DNA of 64,000 bases from Chania fonticola_B (GCF_048537545.1 NZ_CP183218.1), one strand, 5' to 3'; counted from the stretch's first letter, positions 1 to 8,839 are shown. Numbers and translations: made by a program. The notes: generated from the sequence alone by a model not told the origin.

Positions 1-383
1 GCATCGGTAGGAGACAATACTGCCGCCAGCGCAAACGCGGCGACCAGCGGGATCCCTGGTACCATCAGGTAAATGAGATAACCCACGCCGACAACGGTGA
101 TCAACACCAACACCAGGGCCAACCCCAGGATTTCACGCCCGTGGTGCAAGAATTCACGGGTAGGCGTTTTCCATCCGTCGGCAAACAGCAACGGTGGAAT
201 AAACAGCACTAAAAACAGTTCGGGGTCAAAATCAACGTGCAACCCGAAATGCGGCCAGGCCAGCAAGGCCCCAATGGCAATTTGCATCAAGGGTAACGGG
301 ATCTGGAACGGCAACATGCGTGTTACCACCCCAGACAGGGAGACCACCAGGATCAAAATGAGGATTGTAAAAAATATTTCCAT
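1..383 (-). CDS. yjcE: Na+/H+ antiporter YjcE, CPA1 family (partial, N-terminal 127 codons)
   Basis: Reading leftward from an ATG at 383 gives an open frame that runs off the window edge, so only the first 127 codons are present. The protein starts MEIFFTILILILVVSLSGVV and is strongly hydrophobic, with a conserved LFIPPLLFADGW stretch at residues 60-71 and SPTDA at the cut edge, both typical of CPA1 sodium/proton exchangers of the inner membrane. It closely follows E. coli YjcE from my memory of that sequence. It lies downstream of ghxQ on the same strand, as in E. coli. Transport specificity cannot be told from this fragment. The family call is sure; the remainder of the gene is outside the window. 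Confidence 0.9.
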   Translation of the reverse strand, partial: MEIFFTILILILVVSLSGVVTRMLPFQIPLPLMQIAIGALLAWPHFGLHVDFDPELFLVLFIPPLLFADGWKTPTREFLHHGREILGLALVLVLITVVGVGYLIYLMVPGIPLVAAFALAAVLSPTD

Positions 384-533
384 GCTTTCCTTAGACTCTT
401 AAGTTCAGATCACCAAAGCGCGCGGGTAACAGTGTCCGAATAGTAGATCACTTTTTTTCTCAGTTATAAAGCTTGTTGTGCCTTTCAAAACACGTCGCAG
501 AAAAGGGGAAGAATAGTCTTAAGGAAATGAACG

Positions 534-556
534 ACGGGGCCGGAGGATGGCCCCGT
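534..556 (-). terminator. Hairpin after ghxQ
   Basis: An 8-bp perfect inverted repeat (ACGGGGCC with GGCCCCGT) lies just past the ghxQ stop codon. Read on the minus strand it is followed by only a few scattered T residues, so it may be a weak intrinsic terminator or an mRNA-stabilising hairpin between ghxQ and yjcE. Confidence 0.45.
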
Positions 557-567
557 AGAAGAAAGGC

Positions 568-1929
568 TTAAATTGCCCAACCACCCGCATAGAATGCCAC
601 CAGCGCCACCGCGATTAACACGGTACCGATATTCAGCCTACGCCATTCACCAGAGAACACGCGGCCAATCACCAGCGAGCTGAAGCCCAGCATGATGCCC
701 GTCACAATGTTACAGGTCAGCACGATAAACACCGCGCACAGCAAACCGGCCATGGCGTCGACAAAGTCGTCGAAATCCAGCTTGGTGACGTTGCTCAACA
801 TCAGCAGGCCAACGTACATCAGCGCAGGAGCGGTGGCGTACACTGGCACCAGATAGGACAGCGGCGACAGGAACAGGATCAGCAGGAATAACAGCCCAAC
901 CACGGTGGCCGTCAGGCCGGTTTTACCGCCCGCCGCCGTACCTGCGGCAGATTCGATATAAACCGCGGCAGGTGCAGCCCCAACCAGCCCGGAGAAAATG
1001 CTGCTCAGGGAATCAGAGGTCAGCGCTTTGCCACCGTTAATGATCTGGCCATCTTTATCCAGCAGATTGGCCTGCCCGGCGACCGCACGGATGGTGCCAG
1101 TGGCGTCAAACACCGCAGTCATTACCAATGCCAACACGCTTGGCAACACCACCGGCTGTAACGCCCCCATGATATCCAGGCTGAAGATCAGCGATTTGCC
1201 ATCCGGCCCCGCCAGGCTAGGCATGGCGAACAACCCTTGGTATTTCACCGCCGGGTCGAAAATCAGGCCGATAACCGAAATGGCAATAATGACCAGCAAG
1301 ATACCGCCAGGTACACGCAGTTTTTCCAGGCCGAAGATCACCGCCAAGCCGATTAACGTCATCACCACCGGAAACGAGGTAAATGCTCCCAGCGCTACAG
1401 GCAAACCATCCAGCGGATTTTTCACCACCAGGCCGACACCGTTAGCCGCGATCAACAGCAGGAACAGACCGATACCAATGCCGGTGCCGTGCGCTACTCC
1501 CATTGGCAGGTTACGCAGGATCCAGGAACGGATACCGGTAATCGAGATAATGGTAAACAGGATCCCCATCAGGAATACCGCGCCCAGCGCCACGGGAATG
1601 CTGATCTGCTGACCCAGCACCAGACTAAAGGCGGTGAACGCCGTCAGTGAAATGGCACAACCAATCGCCATCGGCAGGTTGGCCCACAAGCCCATCAGCA
1701 ACGACCCCAAACCGGCAACCAGGCAGGTGGCAACGAATACCGCAGTCGGTGGGAAACCGGCTTTACCCAGCATGCTGGGAACCACGATCACCGAGTAGAC
1801 CATCGCCAGGAAGGTGGTTAGCCCTGCCACCACTTCCTGACGCACGTTGGTACCCCGTGCTGTAAGTTTAAAGTACGCATCAAGCCCGCCTTTGGGTGTC
1901 ACGGCGTTATTTGCTTGAGAATTCGACAT
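568..1929 (-). CDS. ghxQ: Guanine/hypoxanthine permease GhxQ
   Basis: A 453-residue NCS2/AzgA-type purine permease of the inner membrane that would import guanine and hypoxanthine by proton symport. The sequence is full length and nearly collinear with E. coli GhxQ (YjcD), including FDATGTIRAVAGQANLLDKD in the middle, the stretch IESAAGTAAGGKTGLTA and the ending FYAGGWAI. Many hydrophobic segments fit the 12-14 helix fold. The neighbour yjcE is on the same strand downstream, as in E. coli. A PurR-like operator lies about 140 bp upstream, which fits control by purine supply. The ATG at 1929 is the start that matches the family. GhxP is the close paralogue that could be confused with it, but gene order favours GhxQ. 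Confidence 0.92.
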   Translation of the reverse strand: MSNSQANNAVTPKGGLDAYFKLTARGTNVRQEVVAGLTTFLAMVYSVIVVPSMLGKAGFPPTAVFVATCLVAGLGSLLMGLWANLPMAIGCAISLTAFTAFSLVLGQQISIPVALGAVFLMGILFTIISITGIRSWILRNLPMGVAHGTGIGIGLFLLLIAANGVGLVVKNPLDGLPVALGAFTSFPVVMTLIGLAVIFGLEKLRVPGGILLVIIAISVIGLIFDPAVKYQGLFAMPSLAGPDGKSLIFSLDIMGALQPVVLPSVLALVMTAVFDATGTIRAVAGQANLLDKDGQIINGGKALTSDSLSSIFSGLVGAAPAAVYIESAAGTAAGGKTGLTATVVGLLFLLILFLSPLSYLVPVYATAPALMYVGLLMLSNVTKLDFDDFVDAMAGLLCAVFIVLTCNIVTGIMLGFSSLVIGRVFSGEWRRLNIGTVLIAVALVAFYAGGWAI

Positions 1930-2068
1930 GTTGCTGTCCCCTGTTTTTCATTGCTGCCAGCCTGGATGAAGTGGCTTGTTATCCCACTGATGCATGGTCA
2001 TTACGAAACCGTTTCCGTCACGTTCGCTTCCTTACCCTTCAGGAACGCGGCAACAGACGCCGTGTAAA

Positions 2069-2084
2069 AGGCAAACGTTTAACT
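2069..2084 (-). promoter_or_regulatory. PurR-like operator upstream of ghxQ
   Basis: The 16-bp site contains GCAAACGTTT, the core of the PurR operator consensus, and agrees with about 12 of the 16 consensus positions. It lies about 140 bp upstream of ghxQ. Purine permease genes of enterobacteria are known PurR targets. The rest of the gene-free stretch 1930-2317 shows nothing else I can support apart from a hairpin at 2291-2310. Confidence 0.5.
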
Positions 2085-2290
2085 CTCATCGCATGCAGCG
2101 GGTGATTTATGATGGTCTTATCCCCAAAAATCCCAAACGCTACCGGGTGGGATTTTCAAGGCAAACGATTATCTAGCCTTCTATGCCGTCTGATCAACTA
2201 AAGATCGCGACAATTTATGCGAAAACGTATTGGGATCGCTCATTGTTGAAGATGTGAGGTTTATCACATTACGACTTGAAGAGGAGAGAT

Positions 2291-2310
2291 CGCCCCGACA
2301 GCTTGGGGCG
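2291..2310 (-). terminator. Hairpin after the VOC-family gene
   Basis: A 6-bp GC-only stem (CGCCCC with GGGGCG) with an 8-nt loop lies 8 bp beyond the stop of the VOC gene. No T-run follows on the minus strand, so it is at best a weak or Rho-assisted terminator. Confidence 0.35.
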
Positions 2311-2317
2311 GAAAAGA

Positions 2318-2725
2318 TTATTGCGATTGCATCGCCTGCTCATCCATGTACATCAACTCCCAGATATGACCGTCCAAATCCTGGAAGCCATGGCCATACA
2401 TAGTGCCGTAATCCTGTGGCTGATTATAGGTATTGCCACCGGCGGCAATGGCTTTGCGTACCAACGCGTCTACCGCAGCACGGCTGGGTTGCGACAGGCA
2501 AATCAGCACTTCCGTCGCTTTGTTGGCATCGCTGACGGGATTGGGGGTAAACAGTTGGAATTTCTCGTGAGTCAGCAACATCACGTAAATACTCTCACTC
2601 ACGACCATGCAGGCGGCAGTGTCATCGGTAAACTGCGGGTTGAAGATAAACCCCAGTTGGCGGAAGAACTCGATAGAAGCGGGCAAATTGCTGACGGGCA
2701 GGTTAACAAAAATTTGCGTAGCCAT
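2318..2725 (-). CDS. VOC superfamily protein (glyoxalase/bleomycin resistance-like)
   Basis: A 135-residue cytosolic protein with the paired beta-alpha-beta-beta-beta pattern of the vicinal oxygen chelate superfamily: it opens IFVNLPVSNLPASIEFFRQL and ends with DLDGHIWELMYMD, the usual C-terminal metal-ligand region ending in a Glu. The family includes glyoxalases, dioxygenases and drug-binding proteins; the substrate cannot be read from sequence. It begins after a strong AGGAGGT ribosome-binding site, so the start is well supported. It lies 46 bp after the end of the glutathione transferase gene on the same strand and may share its transcript. No gene symbol can be assigned. Confidence 0.8.
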   Translation of the reverse strand: MATQIFVNLPVSNLPASIEFFRQLGFIFNPQFTDDTAACMVVSESIYVMLLTHEKFQLFTPNPVSDANKATEVLICLSQPSRAAVDALVRKAIAAGGNTYNQPQDYGTMYGHGFQDLDGHIWELMYMDEQAMQSQ

Positions 2726-2771
2726 GGGCTACCTCCTATGAAAGTGACCCTATCGAGTATAGTTCAAGCCT

Positions 2772-3440
2772 TCACCCCAGCACGCTAAACGGCCCCCCCT
2801 GTTCCAGAGCCCGTTGATATGCAGGACGCGCGTGAATGCGTTGCAGGTAGTCTTGCAGTTTCGGGCACCCCTCCAGCCCGCCTCGCCCAGCTAGCGCCTC
2901 CACAGGGAAACTCATCTGGATATCCGCAGCGCTGAATTCATTGCCTACAAACCAGGTACTTTTATTCAGGTGTTGCTCCAGATAATCGCGATGCGTGACA
3001 ATCTGCTTATCCAGATACTCTCTCTGTACCCCTTTACCGATCGCCCCGGCAATCGGGCGTATCACCCATGGGATCGGCGGGTGTCCTAAACGGCTAAACA
3101 CCAGTTTCATTACCAGCAGCGGCATCAACGACCCTTCTGCATAGTGCAGCCAATAGCGATACTCCTGGCGAGCGTGAAAATCCGTGGGCGTGAATAACCC
3201 TTGTGCGTCATAGGCTTCCTGCAGGTATTCAATAATGGCGCCCGACTCGGCCAGTGTCAGATCGCCGTCTACCACTACCGGCGATTTGCCCAACGGGTGG
3301 ATCTTTTTCAATTCGGGCGGTGCCAGCATGGTGGTTTTATCGCGTTGATAACGCAGAACCTGATAGGGAACACCGAGCTCCTCCAGAAACCATAAAATGC
3401 GCTGCGAACGCGAGTTGTTCAGATGATGCACGATAATCAT
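2772..3440 (-). CDS. Glutathione S-transferase family protein
   Basis: A 222-residue protein with an N-terminal thioredoxin-like domain (residues 1-80, beginning MIIVHHLNNSRSQRILWFLE and carrying the cis-Pro turn KSPVV and the glutathione-binding LAESGAIIEYL) and an all-helical C-terminal domain with the STWFVGNEFSAADI motif. Ser/Asn near residues 9-11 would be the catalytic residue of this bacterial type. It probably conjugates or reduces a xenobiotic or peroxide with glutathione in the cytosol; the substrate is unknown. The ATG overlaps the stop codon of the preceding broken lipocalin-like gene by four bases (ATGA), so the two were once translationally coupled. A GAGGGAG ribosome-binding site precedes it. 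Confidence 0.88.
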   Translation of the reverse strand: MIIVHHLNNSRSQRILWFLEELGVPYQVLRYQRDKTTMLAPPELKKIHPLGKSPVVVDGDLTLAESGAIIEYLQEAYDAQGLFTPTDFHARQEYRYWLHYAEGSLMPLLVMKLVFSRLGHPPIPWVIRPIAGAIGKGVQREYLDKQIVTHRDYLEQHLNKSTWFVGNEFSAADIQMSFPVEALAGRGGLEGCPKLQDYLQRIHARPAYQRALEQGGPFSVLG

Positions 3441-3680
3441 GATTTTTCTCCCTCAGCGGCCTGGAGCCGTTGCCACACCAATTCGCCAATTTGCACGCTG
3501 TTGTCCAGTTGCAACGGCACGGTGCGTAATGTGAGTGTCTCGCCAGTGAAACTGTAGAAGCGGATCTGCTGGCTACCCAGCCAGTTGGGGAACGAACACC
3601 CCTCGACCCGATGAATGACGCACTGTTTATCTTCATCAATCCGATAGTGGCCAACTGCCAATAAACTGATTCGTTGTCAT
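3437..3680 (-). pseudogene. Lipocalin-like domain gene with frameshifting internal deletion
   Basis: Two pieces of one gene are visible. An ATG at 3680, preceded by GGGAG, starts the frame MTTNQFIGSW, which resembles the first strand of lipocalin-like (Lipocalin_5 type) proteins, but it runs into a stop four codons after the Trp. Directly at that point a second frame continues GHYRIDEDKQCVIHRVEGCS and FPNWLGSQQIRF to the stop at 3437, which is the C-terminal half of the same domain. The intervening 70 or so residues of a normal 140-residue domain are missing, and the join is out of frame. I read this as an internal deletion. A 74-codon product from a TTG at 3661 is possible but unlikely to fold. 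The following glutathione transferase gene is intact. Confidence 0.7.
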
Positions 3681-3872
3681 CACATTCGCTCCCTTGACGC
3701 CCAGGTTAAAAGGTAGTTGTGATTTCAACTATCGCCAACCCTACGCATAATTCAATTTATTTGATGTAGATACTCAAAACTCTCCGATTTTCCATTACCG
3801 CCAAGTGGCCTATCATTCAACACATCGAGAGACAACGGCCTCTCACCTAACAAAACCCCTGAGGATTGAATT

Positions 3873-4133
3873 ATGAAAAGCATCAAAATTTTTGCTACCG
3901 CTGTACTGTTAACTTCCGCTTCTTTCGCCAGCATTGCCGCTGACCAGGTCACCAGCCAGCCAACTGCCGACTCACAGAAAATCGGTGTGGTTTCCGTAAG
4001 CGGTGCCAGCAACCTGAGCGCTCTGGAAGCCGAACTGGCAAGCAAAGCGGCCGCATCCGGTGCCAACTCTTACCGTATCGTTTCCGCCGGTGGCCAGAAC
4101 AAGCTTTACGGCACAGCAGAAATTTTTAACTAA
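3873..4133 (+). CDS. DUF1471 (YdgH/BhsA/McbA-like) periplasmic protein
   Basis: An 86-residue secreted protein. Residues 1-23 form a clear signal peptide ending at SIAA, and the mature part (about 63 residues) matches the DUF1471 fold: IGVVSVSGASNLSALEAELA, then AAASGANSYRIVSAGGQNKL and the ending GTAEIFN. Enterobacteria carry many paralogues (BhsA, McbA, YhcN, YjfN), linked to stress, biofilm and envelope permeability, and I cannot say which role applies here. It stands alone, with a GAGGA ribosome-binding site 7 bp before the ATG and an intrinsic terminator directly after it, so it is probably monocistronic. Confidence 0.85.
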   Translation: MKSIKIFATAVLLTSASFASIAADQVTSQPTADSQKIGVVSVSGASNLSALEAELASKAAASGANSYRIVSAGGQNKLYGTAEIFN

Positions 4134-4146
4134 TCGTCAGATTATG

Positions 4147-4165
4147 AGCCCCGCAAGGGGCTTTT
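4147..4165 (+). terminator. Intrinsic terminator of the DUF1471 gene
   Basis: A 6-bp stem (AGCCCC with GGGGCT) with a GCAA tetraloop and a following TTTT run, 14 bp past the stop codon. Confidence 0.8.
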
Positions 4166-4329
4166 CGCGTTTTAACCGGTAATACAAACCGGAACAACCA
4201 GACTACTCTATAATGTAACCCATCCCCGCCAGCCAACCGGCACATAGCCCATTTTGGCAATCCCCTGCCTGCGTTTTCCCAGATACTGCAGTTGCTATTT
4301 ATAACCATTACAACTTTTGGAGAGATATC

Positions 4330-5079
4330 ATGTCGGTAACCCAACTTCTGTCTGGCCGAGTAGCTTTTGTCCAAGGTGGTTCACGCGGTATCGGTGCCGC
4401 CATCGTTAAACGCCTGGCACGTGAAGGCGCTACCGTCGCATTCACCTACGTTTCCTCCCCCGATAAAGCCGATGAGGTGGTTGAAGCCATTACGGCGGCT
4501 GGCGGTCAAGCCATTGCCATCCGTGCAGACAGTGCCGACGCAGAGGCTCTGCAACAGGCTATACGCCAGACGGTAAACAGCTTCGGCAAGCTGGATATTC
4601 TGGTGAATAACGCGGGCGTACTGGCAATGGGTAACCTGGAGGAATTGTCGTTAGCAGATCTGGATCGCACGCTGGCCGTTAACGTCCGCAGCGTATTTGT
4701 TGCCAGCCAGGAGGCCGCCCGCCATATGAATGATAATGGTCGCATTATCAATATCGGCAGCACCAACGCCGAGCGTATGCCGTTTGCCGGTGGAGCGATC
4801 TACGCCATGAGCAAGTCGGCGCTGGTCGGCTTAACCAAGGGCATGGCTCGCGATCTGGGTTCACGCGGCATTACCGTCAATAACGTCCAGCCCGGCCCGG
4901 TAGATACCGATATGAACCCGGCAGATGGCGATTTTGCCGAACAGTTGAAACCGATGATGGCCGTTGGCCGTTATGGTAAGGATGAAGAGATTGCCAGCTT
5001 TGTGGCTTATCTGGCGGGGCCGGAGGCGGGATATATCACCGGTGCCAGCCTGGCGATTGACGGTGGCTTCTCAGCGTAA
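4330..5079 (+). CDS. SDR family oxidoreductase (FabG/BdcA-like)
   Basis: A 249-residue classical short-chain dehydrogenase. It has the NAD(P)-binding GGSRGIG motif at residues 17-23, NNAG near residue 92, a catalytic Ser in INIGSTN, the YAMSK active-site Tyr/Lys, and a C-terminal GASLAIDGG. Such enzymes interconvert alcohols and ketones in the cytosol with NAD(P)H. Similarity to 3-oxoacyl-ACP reductases and to E. coli BdcA (including RMPFAGGAIYAMSK and VQPGPVDTDMNPA) is plain, but the substrate is not. BdcA itself is shorter and differs in its N-terminal half, so I give no symbol. The start has a GGAGAGAT ribosome-binding site. The gene stands alone and converges on ssb through a shared terminator. 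Confidence 0.85.
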   Translation: MSVTQLLSGRVAFVQGGSRGIGAAIVKRLAREGATVAFTYVSSPDKADEVVEAITAAGGQAIAIRADSADAEALQQAIRQTVNSFGKLDILVNNAGVLAMGNLEELSLADLDRTLAVNVRSVFVASQEAARHMNDNGRIINIGSTNAERMPFAGGAIYAMSKSALVGLTKGMARDLGSRGITVNNVQPGPVDTDMNPADGDFAEQLKPMMAVGRYGKDEEIASFVAYLAGPEAGYITGASLAIDGGFSA

Positions 5080-5092
5080 TGCCCTCTAAAGC

Positions 5093-5117
5093 AAAAAAGC
5101 CCCAAAAAGGGGCTTTT
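5093..5117. terminator. Bidirectional intrinsic terminator between the SDR gene and ssb
   Basis: A GCCCC/GGGGC stem with an AAAAA loop, flanked by an A-run on the left and TTTT on the right, so it can stop transcripts from both converging genes. Confidence 0.85.
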
Positions 5118-5137
5118 CGTTTTGAACCTGAGGACAA

Positions 5138-5680
5138 TCAGAACGGAATATCGTCGTCAAAGTCCATTGGTGGTTCGTTGCTGGCCGCTGGTGCGCTGTT
5201 TTGCGCTGGGCGAGCCTGCTGCTGTTGACCACCGCTGAACTGGTTGCCACCCTGTGGCTGCTGAGGTTGACCCCAACCGCCCTGCTGGCCACCCGCTGGA
5301 GCGCCGCCGCCTGCTGGAGCACCACCACCTTGGCGGCCGCCCAACATCTGCATGGTGCCACCCACGTTGACCACGATTTCGGTGGTGTATTTTTCTACGC
5401 CCGCCTGATCGGTCCATTTACGGGTCTGCAATGCACCCTCGATGTAAACCTGGGAACCTTTACGCAGGTATTCACCCGCCACTTCTGCCAGCTTGCCGAA
5501 CAACACCACGCGGTGCCATTCCGTTTTTTCTTTCTGCTCGCCAGTAGCCTTGTCACGCCAGCTCTCGGAGGTCGCCAGGGTAATGTTGGCAACTGCGCCG
5601 CCATTAGGCATGTAACGGACCTCAGGGTCTTGACCCAGATTCCCGACCAAAATTACTTTGTTTACGCCTCTGCTGGCCAT
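5138..5680 (-). CDS. ssb: Single-stranded DNA-binding protein SSB
   Basis: A 180-residue protein that binds single-stranded DNA as a tetramer in replication, recombination and repair. Residues 1-112 form the OB fold, opening MASRGVNKVILVGNLGQDPE and including WRDKATGEQKEKTEWHRVV. A long Gly/Gln/Pro-rich linker follows, and the protein ends in the acidic tip DFDDDIPF, which recruits partner proteins. Length is close to the 178 residues of E. coli SSB. It is divergent from uvrA, and the shared intergenic region carries a LexA box, the same arrangement as in E. coli. Confidence 0.97.
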   Translation of the reverse strand: MASRGVNKVILVGNLGQDPEVRYMPNGGAVANITLATSESWRDKATGEQKEKTEWHRVVLFGKLAEVAGEYLRKGSQVYIEGALQTRKWTDQAGVEKYTTEIVVNVGGTMQMLGGRQGGGAPAGGGAPAGGQQGGWGQPQQPQGGNQFSGGQQQQARPAQNSAPAASNEPPMDFDDDIPF

Positions 5681-5826
5681 GTTCGATCTCCCGATGAGTC
5701 ATTTAAGTGGATTCAGACCACATTTTGGATAGTCTAAACCACAAATTGTAGCATGCCACCTGCTTAGATTATACCTGCGAAGTGCCTTCCAAAAATGTCC
5801 CGGCGATCGACCTTGTTGCATTCGTA

Positions 5827-5846
5827 TACTGGATATTCATTCAGGT
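5827..5846. promoter_or_regulatory. LexA (SOS) box between ssb and uvrA
   Basis: TACTGGATATTCATTCAGGT contains CTG, ten bases, then CAG, the LexA operator pattern, and differs from the operator I recall for E. coli uvrA at about one position. It lies 121 bp upstream of uvrA and places uvrA, and probably one ssb promoter, under SOS control. Confidence 0.88.
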
Positions 5847-5967
5847 TTTTTTGTGCCATAATTATGCGTTTCGTACTGGCCGAGCCGTTTTTTTGCGCAA
5901 TAGATCACATAATCGCCCACAAAAGAACGCAGACAGGCGCGGTGTATCATCAAGACGGGAAGTGTAA

Positions 5968-8796
5968 ATGGACAATATCGAAGTTCGTGGTGCTCGAACC
6001 CACAATCTCAAAAACATCAACCTGATTATCCCGCGCGACAAGCTGATCGTCGTCACCGGTTTATCAGGTTCAGGCAAGTCCTCACTGGCTTTTGATACCC
6101 TGTATGCCGAGGGGCAGCGGCGCTACGTTGAGTCGCTCTCTGCCTACGCTCGCCAGTTTCTTTCGCTGATGGAAAAACCGGACGTCGACCACATTGAAGG
6201 TCTATCCCCGGCGATCTCCATCGAGCAGAAATCGACCTCGCATAACCCGCGATCCACGGTCGGGACCATCACCGAGATCCACGATTACCTGCGCCTGCTG
6301 TTTGCCCGCGTCGGCGAACCGCGTTGTCCGGATCACCACGTTCCGCTGGCGGCACAAACCGTCAGCCAGATGGTGGATAACGTGCTCAACCAGCCGGAAG
6401 GCAAACGCCTGATGCTGTTGGCACCGGTGGTGAAAGATCGTAAGGGTGAACACACCAAGACGCTGGAAAACCTGGCAACCCAGGGCTATATCCGCGCGCG
6501 TATCGACGGTGAAGTGTGCGATCTCTCCGATCCGCCAAAGCTGGAACTGCAAAAGAAACACACCATTGAAGTAGTGGTGGACCGTTTCAAAGTGCGTGAC
6601 GATCTGGCACAGCGTTTGGCCGAATCGTTTGAAACCGCATTGGAACTGTCCGGCGGTACCGCCGTCGTCGCCGATATGGATGACGAAAAGGCCGATGAAC
6701 TGCTGTTCTCCGCCAACTTTGCCTGCCCCATCTGCGGCTACAGCATGCGCGAGCTGGAACCCCGGCTGTTCTCGTTCAACAACCCGGCCGGCGCCTGCCC
6801 TACTTGTGACGGACTGGGCGTGCAGCAGTTCTTCGATCCTGAGCGTGTGGTTCAGAACCCCGAGCTTTCTCTGGCCGGTGGCGCTATCCGCGGTTGGGAC
6901 CGCCGTAATTTCTATTATTTCCAGATGCTGCGCTCGCTGGCGGAGCACTATAGCTTTGATGTGGAAGCCCCGTTCAGCAGCCTGGATGCCAACGTGCAGA
7001 AAGCGGTACTGAGCGGTTCGGGCAAAGAGTCGATCGAATTCAAATACATCAACGATCGCGGTGACACCACCGTGCGCCGCCATCCGTTTGAAGGTGTGCT
7101 GCATAATATGGAGCGCCGCTACAAAGAAACCGAATCCAGCGCGGTGCGTGAAGAGCTGGCCAAATTTATCAGCAACCGTCCTTGCGCCTCGTGCCGTGGC
7201 ACCCGCCTGCGTGAAGAAGCCCGTAACGTGTTCGTGGAAGATACTACGCTGCCGGAGATCTCTGAGCTCAGCATCGGCCATGCCATGACCTTCTTCCAGA
7301 ATATGAAGCTGAGCGGTCAACGTGCCCAGATCGCCGAGAAGGTGTTGAAAGAGATCGGCGATCGTCTCAAGTTCCTGGTTAACGTCGGGCTGAACTACCT
7401 TTCACTGTCACGCTCTGCGGAAACGCTGTCCGGCGGTGAAGCCCAGCGTATTCGCCTGGCAAGCCAGATCGGTGCTGGTCTGGTAGGCGTGATGTACGTG
7501 CTGGATGAGCCATCCATTGGCCTGCACCAGCGCGATAACGAACGCTTGCTGGAAACCCTGATCCACCTGCGTAACCTGGGTAACACGGTGATCGTGGTAG
7601 AACACGATGAAGATGCAATCCGCGCAGCCGACCACGTGATCGATATCGGCCCTGGTGCTGGTGTTCACGGCGGCCAGGTGGTAGCGGAAGGCACCGTCGA
7701 TGACATCATGGCCCAACCGGATTCACTGACCGGTCAGTTCCTTAGCGGCAAGCGCTCAATCGCCATTCCGGCCGAACGCGTGCCCGCGGATCCGACCAAA
7801 GTGCTGAAACTCAGCGGCGCACGCGGCAACAACCTGAAAGACGTGACGCTTACGCTGCCTGTCGGGCTGTTTACCTGCATTACCGGCGTTTCCGGTTCCG
7901 GCAAGTCGACGCTGATCAACGATACGCTGTTCCCGATCGCCCAACGCCAGCTCAACGGTGCAACCATTGCCGAAGCGGCTCCTTACCGCGAAGTGACCGG
8001 CCTGGAACATTTCGACAAGGTGATCGATATCGATCAGAGCCCAATTGGCCGTACGCCACGCTCTAACCCGGCCACCTATACCGGGATCTTCACCCCGGTG
8101 CGCGAGCTGTTTGCCGGGGTACCTGAATCCCGTACCCGTGGCTACACGCCGGGCCGTTTCAGCTTTAACGTCAAGGGCGGCCGCTGCGAAGCCTGCCAGG
8201 GCGACGGCGTGATCAAGGTAGAGATGCACTTCCTGCCGGATATCTACGTGCCTTGCGATCAGTGCAAAGGCAAACGCTATAACCGCGAAACGTTGGAAGT
8301 GAAGTACAAGGGTAAAAACATCCACGAAGTGCTGGAGATGACCATTGAGGAAGCCCGTGATTTCTTCGATGCCGTGCCCGCCTTGGCGCGTAAGCTGCAA
8401 ACGTTGATGGAGGTTGGGCTTTCCTATATCCGCCTCGGGCAGTCGGCCACCACCCTTTCCGGTGGTGAAGCGCAGCGTGTGAAACTGGCGCGTGAGCTGT
8501 CGAAGCGGGGTACTGGTCAGACGCTGTATATCCTCGATGAGCCTACTACCGGCCTACACTTCGCCGATATCCAGCAGTTGCTGGCGGTACTGCATCAGTT
8601 ACGCGATCAGGGTAATACCATCGTGGTGATTGAACACAACCTGGACGTCATCAAGACGGCGGACTGGATCGTCGATCTGGGGCCGGAAGGCGGCAGCGGC
8701 GGCGGTGAGATCCTGGTGTCCGGCACGCCGGAAACCGTGGCCAACTGTAAAGAGTCTCATACCGCGCGGTTCCTGAAACCGATGTTGCAGAGATAA
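5968..8796 (+). CDS. uvrA: Excinuclease ABC subunit A
   Basis: A 942-residue DNA damage sensor of nucleotide excision repair, which forms a UvrA2B complex on lesions and loads UvrB. Two ABC ATPase modules are visible: Walker A GLSGSGKSS at residues 31-39 and GVSGSGKST near 640, with signature motifs SGGEAQRI near 488 and SGGEAQRV near 830. Zinc-finger cysteines appear as CPICGY near 253 and in CEACQGDG and CDQCKGKRY in the second half. Length matches E. coli UvrA (940). It is divergent from ssb with a LexA box between them. The start has GGGAAG about 8 bp upstream. Confidence 0.98.
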   Translation: MDNIEVRGARTHNLKNINLIIPRDKLIVVTGLSGSGKSSLAFDTLYAEGQRRYVESLSAYARQFLSLMEKPDVDHIEGLSPAISIEQKSTSHNPRSTVGTITEIHDYLRLLFARVGEPRCPDHHVPLAAQTVSQMVDNVLNQPEGKRLMLLAPVVKDRKGEHTKTLENLATQGYIRARIDGEVCDLSDPPKLELQKKHTIEVVVDRFKVRDDLAQRLAESFETALELSGGTAVVADMDDEKADELLFSANFACPICGYSMRELEPRLFSFNNPAGACPTCDGLGVQQFFDPERVVQNPELSLAGGAIRGWDRRNFYYFQMLRSLAEHYSFDVEAPFSSLDANVQKAVLSGSGKESIEFKYINDRGDTTVRRHPFEGVLHNMERRYKETESSAVREELAKFISNRPCASCRGTRLREEARNVFVEDTTLPEISELSIGHAMTFFQNMKLSGQRAQIAEKVLKEIGDRLKFLVNVGLNYLSLSRSAETLSGGEAQRIRLASQIGAGLVGVMYVLDEPSIGLHQRDNERLLETLIHLRNLGNTVIVVEHDEDAIRAADHVIDIGPGAGVHGGQVVAEGTVDDIMAQPDSLTGQFLSGKRSIAIPAERVPADPTKVLKLSGARGNNLKDVTLTLPVGLFTCITGVSGSGKSTLINDTLFPIAQRQLNGATIAEAAPYREVTGLEHFDKVIDIDQSPIGRTPRSNPATYTGIFTPVRELFAGVPESRTRGYTPGRFSFNVKGGRCEACQGDGVIKVEMHFLPDIYVPCDQCKGKRYNRETLEVKYKGKNIHEVLEMTIEEARDFFDAVPALARKLQTLMEVGLSYIRLGQSATTLSGGEAQRVKLARELSKRGTGQTLYILDEPTTGLHFADIQQLLAVLHQLRDQGNTIVVIEHNLDVIKTADWIVDLGPEGGSGGGEILVSGTPETVANCKESHTARFLKPMLQR

Positions 8797-8802
8797 CACC
8801 GT

Positions 8803-8839
8803 GGCCAACATGCCAAACACCAAGCTCGGCATGTTGGCC
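8803..8839 (+). terminator. Long hairpin after uvrA
   Basis: A perfect 12-bp inverted repeat (GGCCAACATGCC with GGCATGTTGGCC) with a 13-nt loop, starting 7 bp after the uvrA stop. Only GTTATT follows, so it is a weak intrinsic terminator or a 3' stabilising structure. The remaining bases to 9014 hold no gene I can support. Confidence 0.5.

Noticed and set aside
4330..5079. Calling the SDR gene bdcA
   Set aside because: The second half resembles BdcA, but the first half and length differ and bdcR is not adjacent.
6202..7320. Long open frame (372 codons) on the minus strand inside uvrA
   Set aside because: It lies fully antisense to the certain uvrA gene, shows no family motif and has the composition of a complementary-strand shadow.
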